Assembly: GCA_910574475.1 (NCBI GenBank)
Contig: CAJTAT010000013.1
Coordinates: 1-64,000 of the forward strand
Length of the DNA stretch: 64,000 nucleotides
Reading direction: 5' to 3'
DNA from: Clostridia bacterium
GTDB lineage: Bacteria > Bacillota > Clostridia > Lachnospirales > Lachnospiraceae
Part shown: positions 1 through 7,209 of the stretch, piece after piece
Numbering within the stretch: the first letter of the stretch is position 1
Layout of the letters: every line of letters begins with the position of its first letter
The notes under the pieces: model-generated
Database searches by the model: none
Told to the model about the DNA's origin: nothing
The model's input: only the letters and a program-made list of their open reading frames with translations
Program-made: the position numbers and the translations under genes

Positions 1-67
1 TGATATGCTCCCCTTATGGTAGACAGATGAAATAATAAAACTGTCACTATAAGGAGGAGCATATTTT

Positions 68-751
68 ATGGGACAACATTCAAAGTACTCTTTTGAAATG
101 AAATTAGATGCCGTTACAAAATATTTGGAGGGAAGCTGTTCAACAGAAAGTATCGCCCGAAGCCTGGGAACAAATGGAACACGTATCGTCGAGTGGGTGA
201 CCTTGTATCAGTCTTTAGGAATAGAGGGCTTAAAAACAACTCCAAAACTCCGTGTCTATTCCGCCGAAACAAAACAAAATGCTGTTGCCGATTACCTTTC
301 CGGCAAAGGAACATTAAGGGAAATCCAGAAAAAGTATGGAATCCGCTCAGATAAGCAGCTTCGCAACTGGATTATGAAGTATAATGGTCATGAGAAGTTA
401 AAGGCTTCTGGAACAGGAGGAACCAGCGTCATGACCAAAGGAAGAAAAACCTCATATGAGGAACGGGTGGAAATTGTAACATACTGCATAGAGCATGGAA
501 TGGATTATGCCCAGGCAGCAGAAAAATACCAGGTATCCTACCAACAGATTTACCAATGGACAAGGAAATACCAGTCAAACGGCGTAGAAGGGCTTATTGA
601 CAAAAGAGGGAAAAGAAAATCTGAAACAGAAATGTCGGAACTGGAGAAGCTGCGTGCGGAAAATAAGCTTCTTCAAGCGGAAAAGCGCAGAGCCCAGCTG
701 GAGGTTGCTTTCTTAAAAAAACTCGACGAAATCGAAAGGAGGCGGTTCTAA
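68..751 (+). CDS. IS3-family transposase OrfA (HTH protein)
   Basis: A 227-residue DNA-binding subunit of the IS3 transposase. Three successive helix-turn-helix-like segments (about residues 8-55, 65-110 and 128-175) each follow the pattern of alternating short helices ending in W-x-x-x-Y, and residues about 188-225 form a Leu-rich coiled coil typical of OrfA multimerisation. The start has the strong ribosome site AAGGAGGAG about 10 bases upstream. OrfA proteins in this family recognise the terminal repeats and can repress transposition when made alone. Near the end the codons pass over an A7 run where ribosomes can slip to the orfB frame. No premature stop is visible, so the gene looks functional. 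Confidence 0.9.
   Translation: MGQHSKYSFEMKLDAVTKYLEGSCSTESIARSLGTNGTRIVEWVTLYQSLGIEGLKTTPKLRVYSAETKQNAVADYLSGKGTLREIQKKYGIRSDKQLRNWIMKYNGHEKLKASGTGGTSVMTKGRKTSYEERVEIVTYCIEHGMDYAQAAEKYQVSYQQIYQWTRKYQSNGVEGLIDKRGKRKSETEMSELEKLRAENKLLQAEKRRAQLEVAFLKKLDEIERRRF
715..721 (+). promoter_or_regulatory. Programmed -1 ribosomal frameshift site (A_AAA_AAA)
   Basis: The heptamer A_AAA_AAA lies in the orfA frame exactly as X_XXY_YYZ (codons AAA at 716 and 719). Slipping back one base enters the orfB frame, which is open from here to 1638. No ATG, GTG or TTG in the orfB frame sits just downstream of the orfA stop, so a frameshifted OrfAB fusion is the natural way to make the integrase. The heptamer and frames are seen directly; frameshifting is known for IS3 elements and is inferred here. 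Confidence 0.75.
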
Positions 752-1638
752 GCCAGACACGAAATGAAACGGTTTATCTGGCAATACAGGAAATATATGA
801 CGAGCAGGGATGCTCAATATCAGAACTCTGCAGATTTGCGGGAATTTCGCGTTCTGCTTATTATAAATGGCTGAACCAAAAACCAAGTGAAAATGAGAAA
901 TTCAACCAGAAATTATGTGTCCTTATCAGAGATGCGTACGAGGAAAAAAGCGGGATTCTAGGTTACAGGCAGATGACGATTAAATTGAACCGTGAAAATG
1001 ACTTTCAAGTCAACGCAAAGAGAATCTTGCGCCTTATGCGGATCTTACATCTGAAATCTGTGTGCCGGCGCAGGAGAAGAAACTATGTAAAATCAACGCC
1101 AGAGGTTACTGCCGAAAACATCTTAAACCGGGAGTTCCATGCGGAACGTTTTGGGGAAAAATGGCTTACAGATGTAACGGAGATGAAATATGGAGCCAGT
1201 GGGAAGGCATATCTGAGCGCCATTCTGGACTTGTCAGATAAAAGTATTGTTTCCTTTGTCATTGGACCTTCCAATAATAATGCCCTTGTTTTTGAAACCT
1301 TTGACATTGCCCATGAAAACCATCCAGATGCAAAGCCTTTATTTCACAGTGACCGTGGATACCAATACACCTCAAAATCCTTCCGTAAAAAGCTTAACAA
1401 AGCAGGAATGACGCAAAGCATGTCAAGAGTGTCCAGATGTATTGATAATGGACCAATGGAAGCGTTCTGGGGGATGCTGAAATCAGAAATGTATTACCTG
1501 AAGAAATTTCAAACATATGAGGAGCTAAAGGAGGCCATATCCGATTACATAGCTTATTATAATAATCATCGGTATCAGAAGCGCTTAAACTGTATGACAC
1601 CGATAGAATATAGAAACTATTTGAAAGATGCTGCATAA
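721..1638 (+). CDS. IS3-family transposase OrfB (DDE integrase), made as OrfAB by frameshift
   Basis: Catalytic half of the transposase. The frame is open from the slippery site at 715-721. The first internal ATG, at 973, would give only 221 residues and would lose the conserved N-terminal region around SRSAYYKWL and GYRQMT. The rve-type core shows D in WLTDVTEMKY, D in FHSDRGYQYTS and E in GPMEAFWGMLKSE, the expected D-D-E triad. The C-terminal NNHRYQKRLNCMTPIEYR is a usual IS3 OrfB end. Integrity of all three acidic residues suggests an active copy. The initiation position given is the frameshift point, not a start codon. Confidence 0.88.
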   Translation, partial: TRRNRKEAVLSQTRNETVYLAIQEIYDEQGCSISELCRFAGISRSAYYKWLNQKPSENEKFNQKLCVLIRDAYEEKSGILGYRQMTIKLNRENDFQVNAKRILRLMRILHLKSVCRRRRRNYVKSTPEVTAENILNREFHAERFGEKWLTDVTEMKYGASGKAYLSAILDLSDKSIVSFVIGPSNNNALVFETFDIAHENHPDAKPLFHSDRGYQYTSKSFRKKLNKAGMTQSMSRVSRCIDNGPMEAFWGMLKSEMYYLKKFQTYEELKEAISDYIAYYNNHRYQKRLNCMTPIEYRNYLKDAA

Positions 1639-1747
1639 AAACTCTGCCAGTCCTCTTTGCGACTGGCAGGAAAAAATTTTTATTTTTTTAACTGTCTACT
1701 TGACAGGGAGCGGTTCAAAAACTTACATAGCCGATTGATTTTTTAAC

Positions 1748-1857
1748 TGATATGCTCCCCTTATGGTAGACAGATGAAATAATAAAACTGTCACTATAAG
1801 GAGGAGCATATTTTATGGGACAACATTCAAAATACTCTTTTGAAATGAAATTAGATG
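1748..1857 (+). mobile_element. Truncated left end of a second IS3-family copy
   Basis: Bases 1748-1857 repeat the first ~110 bases of the IS3 element at 1, including the left inverted repeat, the ribosome site and the first codons of orfA, with one visible difference (AAAATACTC for AAAGTACTC). The match stops abruptly after TTAGATG, where the IS256-family element begins. The rest of this copy is not found beyond that element, so insertion was accompanied by a deletion or rearrangement. Confidence 0.9.
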
Positions 1858-3219
1858 GATAGTGTCAAGATTTTTTCGCAAATTTAATTTCCACCGTTTG
1901 GTAGCCGGTAGTCAGCCGGCTATGATATTAGACAGCAGTTCCTCCTCCGGTTTGGAGAGGTGATCCATGTTCATATAACGACGGGTGCCCCATTGGGTCC
2001 CAGCCACATGACGCAGTCTGGCACATACCAGCATTAAAGCACTCTGACCATCCGGAAACGCTCCGATCGCCTTTGTCCGGCGCTTGATCTCACGGTTTAA
2101 TCGTTCAATGGTATTGTTGGTCCGGATCCTCGTCCAGTGCTGGGGAGGAAAGTCCATATAGGTCAGGGTCTCCTCGATCCCTTCCTGCACCTTTTTGGAC
2201 GCACTGCTCAGTTTCATCTCCTTGAGCTTGTCGGATACTCTGCGGGCTTTCTCACGGGCGGCCTCCTTACTCTCCTGGGCATGGATCGCTTTCAGCATCA
2301 TAGCAACTGTCTTCATTTTATTGCGCGGCGTAACAGAGAAAATATTCCGATAAAAATGAACGGTGCATCTCTGGTAACAGGCATCCGGGAACACTTCCGG
2401 TATAGTATCGAGCATACCCAGGTTCTTGTCTCCGATGAGCAGTCTGACTCCCGAAAGCCCACGCTCCTTAAGCCATACAAAGAACGACCGCCAGCTTTCT
2501 TTATCTTCTTTCATTCCTTCTGCCGCACCGATGATCTCCCGGAATCCGTCACTGTTTACACCAATGGCCACAAGGATGGAGACATTCCGGATCTCACCAC
2601 CCCAGCTGCGTTTGAGATAGACGCCGTCTACATAGACATAGGGATAGTCCCCGGACAGTGGCCGACTGCGCCACTGCTCGATATGTTCATAAGCTTTCTT
2701 GTTGAGATTGCTGATAGTGCCGGGAGATACTTTGGTCCCCCAAAGGGCTTCCGTGATATCTTCCACCCGGCGTACGGAGACGCCCGCCAGATACATCTCG
2801 ATCAGGGCTTCTTCCACAGAGGATTCCCTGCGGCGGTAACGTTCGATGATGGCAGTCTCAAAAGGGACCCCTTTGAGTTTGGGAACATTTAACTGCACTT
2901 CTCCAGCAGTTGTCTGAAAATTTCTCTTATAATGCCCGGAACGGTAACCTTGACGGCCACTGGAACGTTCGTACTTCTGTGCATTGACGAGTTCATCTGC
3001 TTCTTTGTCGAGCAGGGCATTGAGGGTTTCTTCCACACTGGAGCGGACAAGGTCTTTCAGATTGTGCTTTATTAAGTCCTCGTTTAGTTGTATAATGTTA
3101 TCAGACATGGTTCTATACCTCCTTTGGCAAATTTAGTTGCGGTGACTTAATTCTACCAAACGGCCATAGACCATGTCTATTTTTATGAAATTAATTTGCG
3201 AAACTTATTATACGTCATC
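1858..3219 (-). mobile_element. IS256-family insertion sequence
   Basis: Contains a full-length mutator-type transposase on the minus strand. The subterminal inverted repeats share TTTCGCAAAT, with left copy near 1875 and right copy (inverted) near 3192-3202. CCGTTTGGTAG also occurs near 1893-1903 and inverted near 3156-3166. The outer ends were placed where the similarity between the two ends fades (GAT...), so they are approximate. The eight bases on each side differ (ATTAGATG and AAAATGAT), so no target duplication is visible. Confidence 0.7.
1912..3108 (-). CDS. IS256-family (mutator-type) transposase
   Basis: 398 residues, the usual length for IS256/MULE-type DDE transposases. Family features are the N-terminal NALLDKEADELV region, a first catalytic Asp in YVYVDGVYLK (about residue 160), a second in LLIGDKNLGML, the CxxHxxRN-like stretch CTVHFYRNIF, and a catalytic Glu in NNTIERLNREIKRR with the typical C-terminal RR-TKAIGAFP. 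There is no internal stop. It catalyses cut-out and insertion of its own element. The start ATG is preceded on the minus strand by a purine-rich GGAGG site. Confidence 0.93.
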   Translation of the reverse strand: MSDNIIQLNEDLIKHNLKDLVRSSVEETLNALLDKEADELVNAQKYERSSGRQGYRSGHYKRNFQTTAGEVQLNVPKLKGVPFETAIIERYRRRESSVEEALIEMYLAGVSVRRVEDITEALWGTKVSPGTISNLNKKAYEHIEQWRSRPLSGDYPYVYVDGVYLKRSWGGEIRNVSILVAIGVNSDGFREIIGAAEGMKEDKESWRSFFVWLKERGLSGVRLLIGDKNLGMLDTIPEVFPDACYQRCTVHFYRNIFSVTPRNKMKTVAMMLKAIHAQESKEAAREKARRVSDKLKEMKLSSASKKVQEGIEETLTYMDFPPQHWTRIRTNNTIERLNREIKRRTKAIGAFPDGQSALMLVCARLRHVAGTQWGTRRYMNMDHLSKPEEELLSNIIAG

Positions 3220-3222
3220 AAA

Positions 3223-3366
3223 ATGATTGCATTATGTCCTGAATGTGCCCATATCCTTTATGGCTATCCAAATTGTGCCCATGTTTTCAAAAATGGAAGA
3301 TGTATATATTGTCATTGGGATGGAAACCAAAGTGAATATATAAAATGGTTGAAAAGTAGCAATTAA
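3223..3366 (+). CDS. Small Cys-rich zinc-ribbon-like protein (possibly the tail of a larger gene)
   Basis: A 47-codon frame beginning ATG immediately beside the right end of the IS256 element. It encodes CPEC near residue 5, a lone CAH at 18 and CIYCHWD at 27-33, the spacing of a small zinc ribbon. No ribosome site precedes it, and upstream sequence was replaced by the insertion sequence, so it may be the C-terminal remainder of a longer protein. Function unknown. Confidence 0.35.
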   Translation: MIALCPECAHILYGYPNCAHVFKNGRCIYCHWDGNQSEYIKWLKSSN

Positions 3367-3474
3367 ATCGAATGTTTCAGTTTACAGAATAGTTAATAGA
3401 AATATTTTTTGAAAAGAGAATAAAAATCTAATAATACATAGCCGGTTGATTTTCAATAAAATGAGACTGAAGAT

Positions 3475-3566
3475 GTTTTTCATGTTTATCAGGATGATAC
3501 CGCATCAGCGAAGGAAGATGTGCTTGAGTGGGTAAATAATCTGGAACTGAAAGGAGTGGTAAAATG
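3475..3566 (+). pseudogene. C-terminal remnant of an unidentified gene
   Basis: The frame reading EDVFHVYQDDTASAKEDVLEW and ending VVK-stop at 3564-3566 overlaps the ATG of the next gene by ATGA, as the last codons of an upstream operon partner would. No start or ribosome site precedes it, and the insertion-sequence debris probably removed the front of the gene. The family was not recognised. Confidence 0.35.
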
Positions 3567-4070
3567 AAACAAATGCAATATCGTAAGTTGTCGCATGGAG
3601 GGGAGCGAATTAGTATTATTGGGCTTGGAACCAGTTCTATTTAGGAAGCAGAAGAAATGGAAATTGAGGAAACGATTTATTATGCACTGGAACAGGGGAT
3701 TAACTATTTTGATATGGCTTCGGCAGAAGCGAAACCATTTGCAGCCTATGGACGGGCATTGGCGTCAGAAAGGAATAAAATATATTATCAGATTCATTTT
3801 GGGGCAGATTATTCAATCGGGACATACGGATGGGCTACCAATCTTGACACAATCAAGCGGTCTATAGAATGGCAATTAAAAGCATTGCAGACAGATTATA
3901 TTGATTTTGGATTTGCCTACTGCTGATGCACCTGCAGACTTAAAAAAGTGGAAAAAGCAGGGGTTATCCGTTATATTCAGGAATTAAAAGAACAGGGGGT
4001 TGTCCGGCATATTGGGCTGTCTTCTCATGTTTACGCAGATTTTCCAGTTATGGAAAATCTGCGTAAATGA
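3564..4070 (+). pseudogene. Aldo/keto reductase, decayed
   Basis: The reading frame from ATG 3564 (ribosome site AAAGGAG) encodes the start of an aldo/keto reductase: ISIIGLGTSSI, then GINYFDMASAEAKPFAAYGRAL with the NAD(P)H-binding pattern, then the DTIKRSIEWQLKALQTDYID helix and GVVRHIGLSSH. The same frame is broken by TAG at 3642-3644 and TGA at 3924-3926. Homology ends at SSH, exactly where a perfect inverted repeat begins. Intact relatives are about 320-380 residues; under half remains. Two nonsense codons plus the missing C-terminus make it inactive. Confidence 0.85.
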
Positions 4071-4089
4071 GCCTTCTGTACAAGAAGGC
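4030..4089. repeat. Two adjacent perfect inverted repeats at a homology break
   Basis: TTTACGCAGATTTTCC (4030-4045) pairs perfectly with its complement at 4052-4067 across a 6-base loop. It is followed directly by GCCTTCT (4071-4077) pairing with AGAAGGC (4083-4089). There is no T-run, so it is not an obvious terminator. The palindrome starts where aldo/keto reductase homology stops. Confidence 0.8.
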
Positions 4090-4122
4090 ATTGCTTGCGA
4101 GTATTGTCCCGATATATAAGTA

Positions 4123-4716
4123 CTAAAATGTTTCGCTTCGCTGATCATGAATTAAAAAAGATTCTAGTCCTGCTTTGATAAAAGAATCGATTGTTTTCTG
4201 GATTTTTTTCCAGTCACTGCAGTGGTTACGAGACATGAGTTTATTGATTGTTAAGCATCCATTCATCTGAAAATAGAAGATGGCTTCTGCTTCTTCAAAA
4301 GTAAGAACACTGTGAGACATTAACCAAGTGATATAATGCTCCTTGTGATCTGTCATCTTATCAATAATCTTTGCAGAAATAGTATCATCCAGAAGAAGAG
4401 GAAGAAATGCGGTATTGCTATGGACTTTATCGCAAAAAGGATAAGAGCAGTTGGGTGACTGACATTTTTGCGAAAGGACATGTTCCATGACACTGGAGGT
4501 GTCAGAAAGCATATCGTTTAAAATATCATCAAGGACATCTTCCATATCATAATAGTGAAGATAAAAGGTCCCCCGATTAATCTCTGCAATACGACATAAC
4601 TCTGTTACTGTGATTTTTGTAAAGTTTTTTTTCGTCAGTAGTTTCAAAAAGGTCTCTTTTATGATCTGTCTCGTATATCGGATACGCCGATCTTCTTTTT
4701 TTGCTTTTTCTGCCAT
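4123..4716 (-). CDS. TetR/AcrR-family transcriptional regulator
   Basis: 197 residues. The N-terminal TetR helix-turn-helix is clear: RYTRQIIKETFLKLLTKKNF, then KITVTELCRIAEINRGTFYLHYYDMEDVL (about residues 15-60). The C-terminal ligand domain is not recognisable to a ligand but contains a Cys/His-rich stretch (CQSPNCSYPFCDKVH, about residues 108-122) that could bind a metal or sense redox. It is divergent from the CooC-type ATPase at 4865 across a 148-base intergenic region holding the ATPase promoter, so it probably controls that operon. The same general architecture is seen in TetR regulators of dihydroxyacetone kinase type. The ligand is unknown. Confidence 0.85.
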   Translation of the reverse strand: MAEKAKKEDRRIRYTRQIIKETFLKLLTKKNFTKITVTELCRIAEINRGTFYLHYYDMEDVLDDILNDMLSDTSSVMEHVLSQKCQSPNCSYPFCDKVHSNTAFLPLLLDDTISAKIIDKMTDHKEHYITWLMSHSVLTFEEAEAIFYFQMNGCLTINKLMSRNHCSDWKKIQKTIDSFIKAGLESFLIHDQRSETF

Positions 4717-4786
4717 AGTTTTCCTTTATTAAATCAACAATTTTCTAAAATCGTTCAGTAACCTAACAGATTTCCTATATTGTTTC

Positions 4787-4814
4787 TTGTCTTTTAAACA
4801 CGAGATATTATACT
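4787..4814 (+). promoter_or_regulatory. Sigma-A promoter of the CooC operon
   Basis: TTGTCT (4787-4792), a 16-base spacer and TATACT (4809-4814). An inverted repeat TTTTAAAC (4792-4799) and GTTTAAAA (4843-4850) brackets the -10 and the expected transcription start, and is a candidate operator for the divergent TetR protein. Confidence 0.55.
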
Positions 4815-4864
4815 ATATCATATAAAAATAATCAACATGTTGTTTAAAAACTGGAGGTAAGAAT

Positions 4865-5635
4865 ATGGGACATATTATTGCAGTAGCAGGAAAGGGTGGT
4901 GTAGGTAAAACTACTCTGTGTGGACTGATTATCCAATATCTGTGTGAGCATGGAAAAAGACCGGTGTTGGCAGTGGATGCGGATGCGAATTCCAATCTGA
5001 ATGAAGTGCTTGGAGTCGAGATTGGTTCTACTCTTGGGGAACTGCGGGAGGAGATTGAGAGGGCTGGTATTGATAAACGTTATCAGATTCCATCTGGCAT
5101 GACGAAACAGGCATGGCTGGAGATTAGGATGTCAGATGCAATCATCGAGGAGGATGATTTTGATTTTATGGTTATGGGCCGTACACAGGGGCAGGGATGC
5201 TATTGCTTTGTTAATGGTTTAGTGCAGACACAGATTCAGAAGTTGCAAAGCCACTATCCTTATGTAGTGGTGGATAACGAAGCAGGTATGGAGCATGTGA
5301 GCAGAGGACTGATTCCTTCCATGAAAACAGCAATTCTGGTTAGTGACTGTTCCAGAAGAGGCGTGCAGGCAGCAGGGAGAATTGCAGCTTTGATGAAAGA
5401 GCTGAATCTGGTTCCAGAAAAAATAGGAATTATTATCAACCGTGCGCCGAAGGGCAGGTTAGATGAAGGTACAAAGGATGAGGTTGAAAAGCAGGAGCTG
5501 ACGTTGCTTGGAGTGATTCCTCAGGATGAGATGGTTTACCGTTATGACTGTGACGGAAAGCCTCTTGTAGAGCTGCCGGAAGATACTCCAGTCAAAAAGG
5601 CGTTGTATAAAATTCTGGAAAGGATGGATCTGTAA
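4865..5635 (+). CDS. CooC-type metallocentre maturation ATPase, copy 1
   Basis: 256 residues of the MinD/ParA-like SIMIBI class. The deviant Walker A GKGGVGKTT sits at residues 9-17, Walker A' in AVDADANSNL near 36-45, and a C-x-C motif (Cys112, Cys114, in GQGCYCFVNG) matches the conserved CxC that lets CooC dimers bind a metal ion. Switch-II-like VVDNEAGMEHVSRG follows. CooC proteins drive ATP-dependent nickel insertion into CO dehydrogenase. Here no such enzyme is nearby, so the client is unknown. Ribosome site GGAGGTAAG. It is the first gene after the promoter at 4787 and is probably regulated by the divergent TetR protein. Confidence 0.88.
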   Translation: MGHIIAVAGKGGVGKTTLCGLIIQYLCEHGKRPVLAVDADANSNLNEVLGVEIGSTLGELREEIERAGIDKRYQIPSGMTKQAWLEIRMSDAIIEEDDFDFMVMGRTQGQGCYCFVNGLVQTQIQKLQSHYPYVVVDNEAGMEHVSRGLIPSMKTAILVSDCSRRGVQAAGRIAALMKELNLVPEKIGIIINRAPKGRLDEGTKDEVEKQELTLLGVIPQDEMVYRYDCDGKPLVELPEDTPVKKALYKILERMDL

Positions 5636-5646
5636 ATGAGAGATGA

Positions 5647-5946
5647 TATGAGCCAGTAGCAATCCAGGGCTATATGATCAGTGAAGCCTTAAGTGCTGTG
5701 GGAATCTCTCGTCAGGTAACTAGCTACTGTACTTTTTAGAATCACACGATCCTACATCGCTTCCAGGATTATGAGGACCAGGCGGAGAATAATCTAAGGA
5801 TTTTTGAGTTCCGAACGTCAGGAGATAACAGGGATGTACAGGCTGAAAAACGCATATTCGGAAAAGATTTTGCGTACATCAGAAATATCAGCAATTTTTC
5901 CCACATTGTAGGGATATATCTGCGAAAGCAGTTGGAGGAAGAATAA
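5647..5946 (+). pseudogene. Interrupted unidentified reading frame between CooC copies
   Basis: A single frame open from 5647 to the stop at 5944-5946 except for one TAG at 5737-5739. Likely start is ATG 5674. It encodes GYMISEALSAVGISRQV before the stop, then HRFQDYEDQAENNLRIFEF and the tail FAYIRNISNFSHIVGIYLRK. The continuity of frame on both sides of the TAG suggests a recently broken gene or a fragment. The family was not recognised. Position between two CooC genes suggests it once belonged to the same operon. Confidence 0.4.
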
Positions 5947-5968
5947 GAAGAAAAAGGAGATTGAACGT

Positions 5969-6163
5969 ATGGGAACATTTGCAGATTGCCAGGAGGCCAG
6001 AAACAGAAAAACAATTCTGGAGATTATGTGTCCAAAATGCGGCGAGGAGGATGGAATAGAGGTAATCTTAAAAGATGGGATGACAGTAGGGGAATGTGTG
6101 TGTAGTGTATGTGGATATGCGATTCCTGAAGGAGTAAATCTGGGCCAGTTTTTGGAAGGATAA
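5969..6163 (+). CDS. Small CxxC/CxC zinc-ribbon-like protein
   Basis: 64 residues starting at an ATG preceded by AAAAAGGAG. It contains MCPKCGEEDGIEV near residues 20-32 and CVCSVCGYAIPEG near 43-55, so two cysteine pairs able to form a zinc ribbon or bind another metal. It lies 12 bases before CooC copy 2 and is almost certainly co-transcribed. A role as accessory metal carrier or assembly factor for the CooC system is an inference. No named family was recognised. Confidence 0.65.
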   Translation: MGTFADCQEARNRKTILEIMCPKCGEEDGIEVILKDGMTVGECVCSVCGYAIPEGVNLGQFLEG

Positions 6164-6175
6164 AAGGAGTTCGAG

Positions 6176-6919
6176 ATGAAAATAGCAGTAACAGGAAAAG
6201 GCGGTGTTGGGAAAACTTCTTTTGCAGCAACACTGGCAAGGATTTTTGCGGAAGAAGGAAGGAATGTATTGGCTGCAGATGCAGATCCGGACGCAAATCT
6301 GGGACTGGCCCTTGGCTTTCCAGAAGAGGTAGTTGATTCTATTATTCCGATTTCCAAAATGAGAAAAATGATTGAAGAACGGACAGGAGCAGATAAAGAT
6401 AATGCATTTTATGTTCTGAATCCCAAAGTCAGTGACATCCCGGATAAGTACGGAAAGCTGTATAACGGTGTCCGGCTTCTGCTTCTTGGCACGGTGGACA
6501 CAGCCGGCGGGGGTTGTGTGTGCCCTGAAAATGTTATATTAAAACGGATTATCAGTAATCTGGTGCTGCACCGGAAGGATGTGGTGATTCTTGACATGGA
6601 AGCAGGATTAGAACATCTGGCACGCGGGACAACATCCGGCATGGAGCAGTTTATTGTTGTAATCGAGCCTGGCGCCCGGAGTATTCAGATCTATCGCAAT
6701 GTAAAGCGTCTTGCTTTTAGCTTGGGTGTGCAACAGGTGAGGGTGGTTGCCAGTAAGGTAAGGGATGAACAGGATGAAATTTTCATCCAGGAAAGAATAC
6801 CGGAGGAAGATTTTCTGGGCTTTATTCATTACAATCCAGATATCCTCCGAGCAGACCGCATGGGTATGTCTCCTTATGACTGCAGCAGGGAACTGGTACA
6901 GGAAGTAAAAAAATTATAA
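6176..6919 (+). CDS. CooC-type metallocentre maturation ATPase, copy 2
   Basis: 247 residues. Deviant Walker A GKGGVGKTS at residues 7-15, ADADPDANLGLALG near 34-47, and the C-x-C pair Cys114 and Cys116 in GGGCVCPENV. Switch-II-like ILDMEAGLEHLARGT follows, which is the form seen in characterised CooC proteins (DMEAG-EH). Of the three copies this looks closest to the canonical CooC. Start chosen at ATG 6176 with AAAGGAG eight bases upstream. It follows the small Cys protein directly. The nickel-insertion role is known for the family, and its target here is not visible. Confidence 0.9.
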   Translation: MKIAVTGKGGVGKTSFAATLARIFAEEGRNVLAADADPDANLGLALGFPEEVVDSIIPISKMRKMIEERTGADKDNAFYVLNPKVSDIPDKYGKLYNGVRLLLLGTVDTAGGGCVCPENVILKRIISNLVLHRKDVVILDMEAGLEHLARGTTSGMEQFIVVIEPGARSIQIYRNVKRLAFSLGVQQVRVVASKVRDEQDEIFIQERIPEEDFLGFIHYNPDILRADRMGMSPYDCSRELVQEVKKL

Positions 6920-7069
6920 AACGGATGGAGACGTAAATATGGCAGTTGGAGCACAAACTGTCCCCGGAGGGCATGGAGAAATCTGCATCAATACATTTTG
7001 TGTAATAAAAAGACAATTATAACCAGTCCAGCTAAGAAATGTCAAGTGTTTTGAAAAATAATTTCTGCT

Positions 7070-7170
7070 GGGCGGTAAAGCCAAGAAGGCGCACGAGAGA
7101 AACTTTTATGAGTGCCCTTTCGAATAAAAGTTTCTCTCATTACAGGTGTGTCGAAGCGACTTTACCCTTT
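7070..7170. repeat. Long palindromic element between CooC copies 2 and 3
   Basis: Perfect 15-base arms GAGAGAAACTTTTAT (7095-7109) and its complement (7124-7138) around a 14-base loop, set inside outer arms GGTAAAG (7074-7080) and CTTTACC (7160-7166). A smaller GTCGC-ACA-GCGAC hairpin follows. There is no T-run. A similarly built element lies at 13045-13115. The rest of the 290-base gap holds only a 22-codon frame at 6939. Confidence 0.7.
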
Positions 7171-7209
7171 AGTGCTGTCGCACAGCGACTATATTTAGGA
7201 GAGAAGAAG

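Larger units (their letters stand above)
1..1717 (+). mobile_element. IS3-family insertion sequence (IS150-like organisation), apparently intact
   Basis: About 1.7 kb, starting TG and ending CA as IS3-family elements do. The imperfect terminal inverted repeats share GCTCCC and GTAGACAG: left copy at 7-26, right copy inverted at 1692-1711. It carries an orfA-like gene and an orfB-like DDE integrase joined by a frameshift site. The second left-end copy at 1748 begins with the same TGATATGCTCCC, which supports the left boundary at base 1. A target duplication cannot be judged because the window begins at the element end. Confidence 0.8.

Noticed and set aside
735..742. AAAGGAGG as a ribosome site for separate OrfB translation
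   Set aside because: No ATG, GTG or TTG lies in the orfB frame at a suitable distance; the sequence also encodes OrfA residues.
2137..2892. 251-codon open frame on the plus strand across the IS256 transposase
   Set aside because: Complement of a complete DDE transposase gene; the transposase strand has the family motifs.
5737..5739. In-frame TAG codons (here and at 3642) as possible pyrrolysine sites
   Set aside because: No pylT-like tRNA or pyl genes are in the window, the aldo/keto reductase also carries a TGA and a truncation, and neither gene belongs to a known pyrrolysine protein family.
7145..7157. GTGTCGAAG near CooC copy 3 as an 0A box
   Set aside because: A single core match inside the palindromic element, without the paired 10-base spacing seen at 39779 and 40411.
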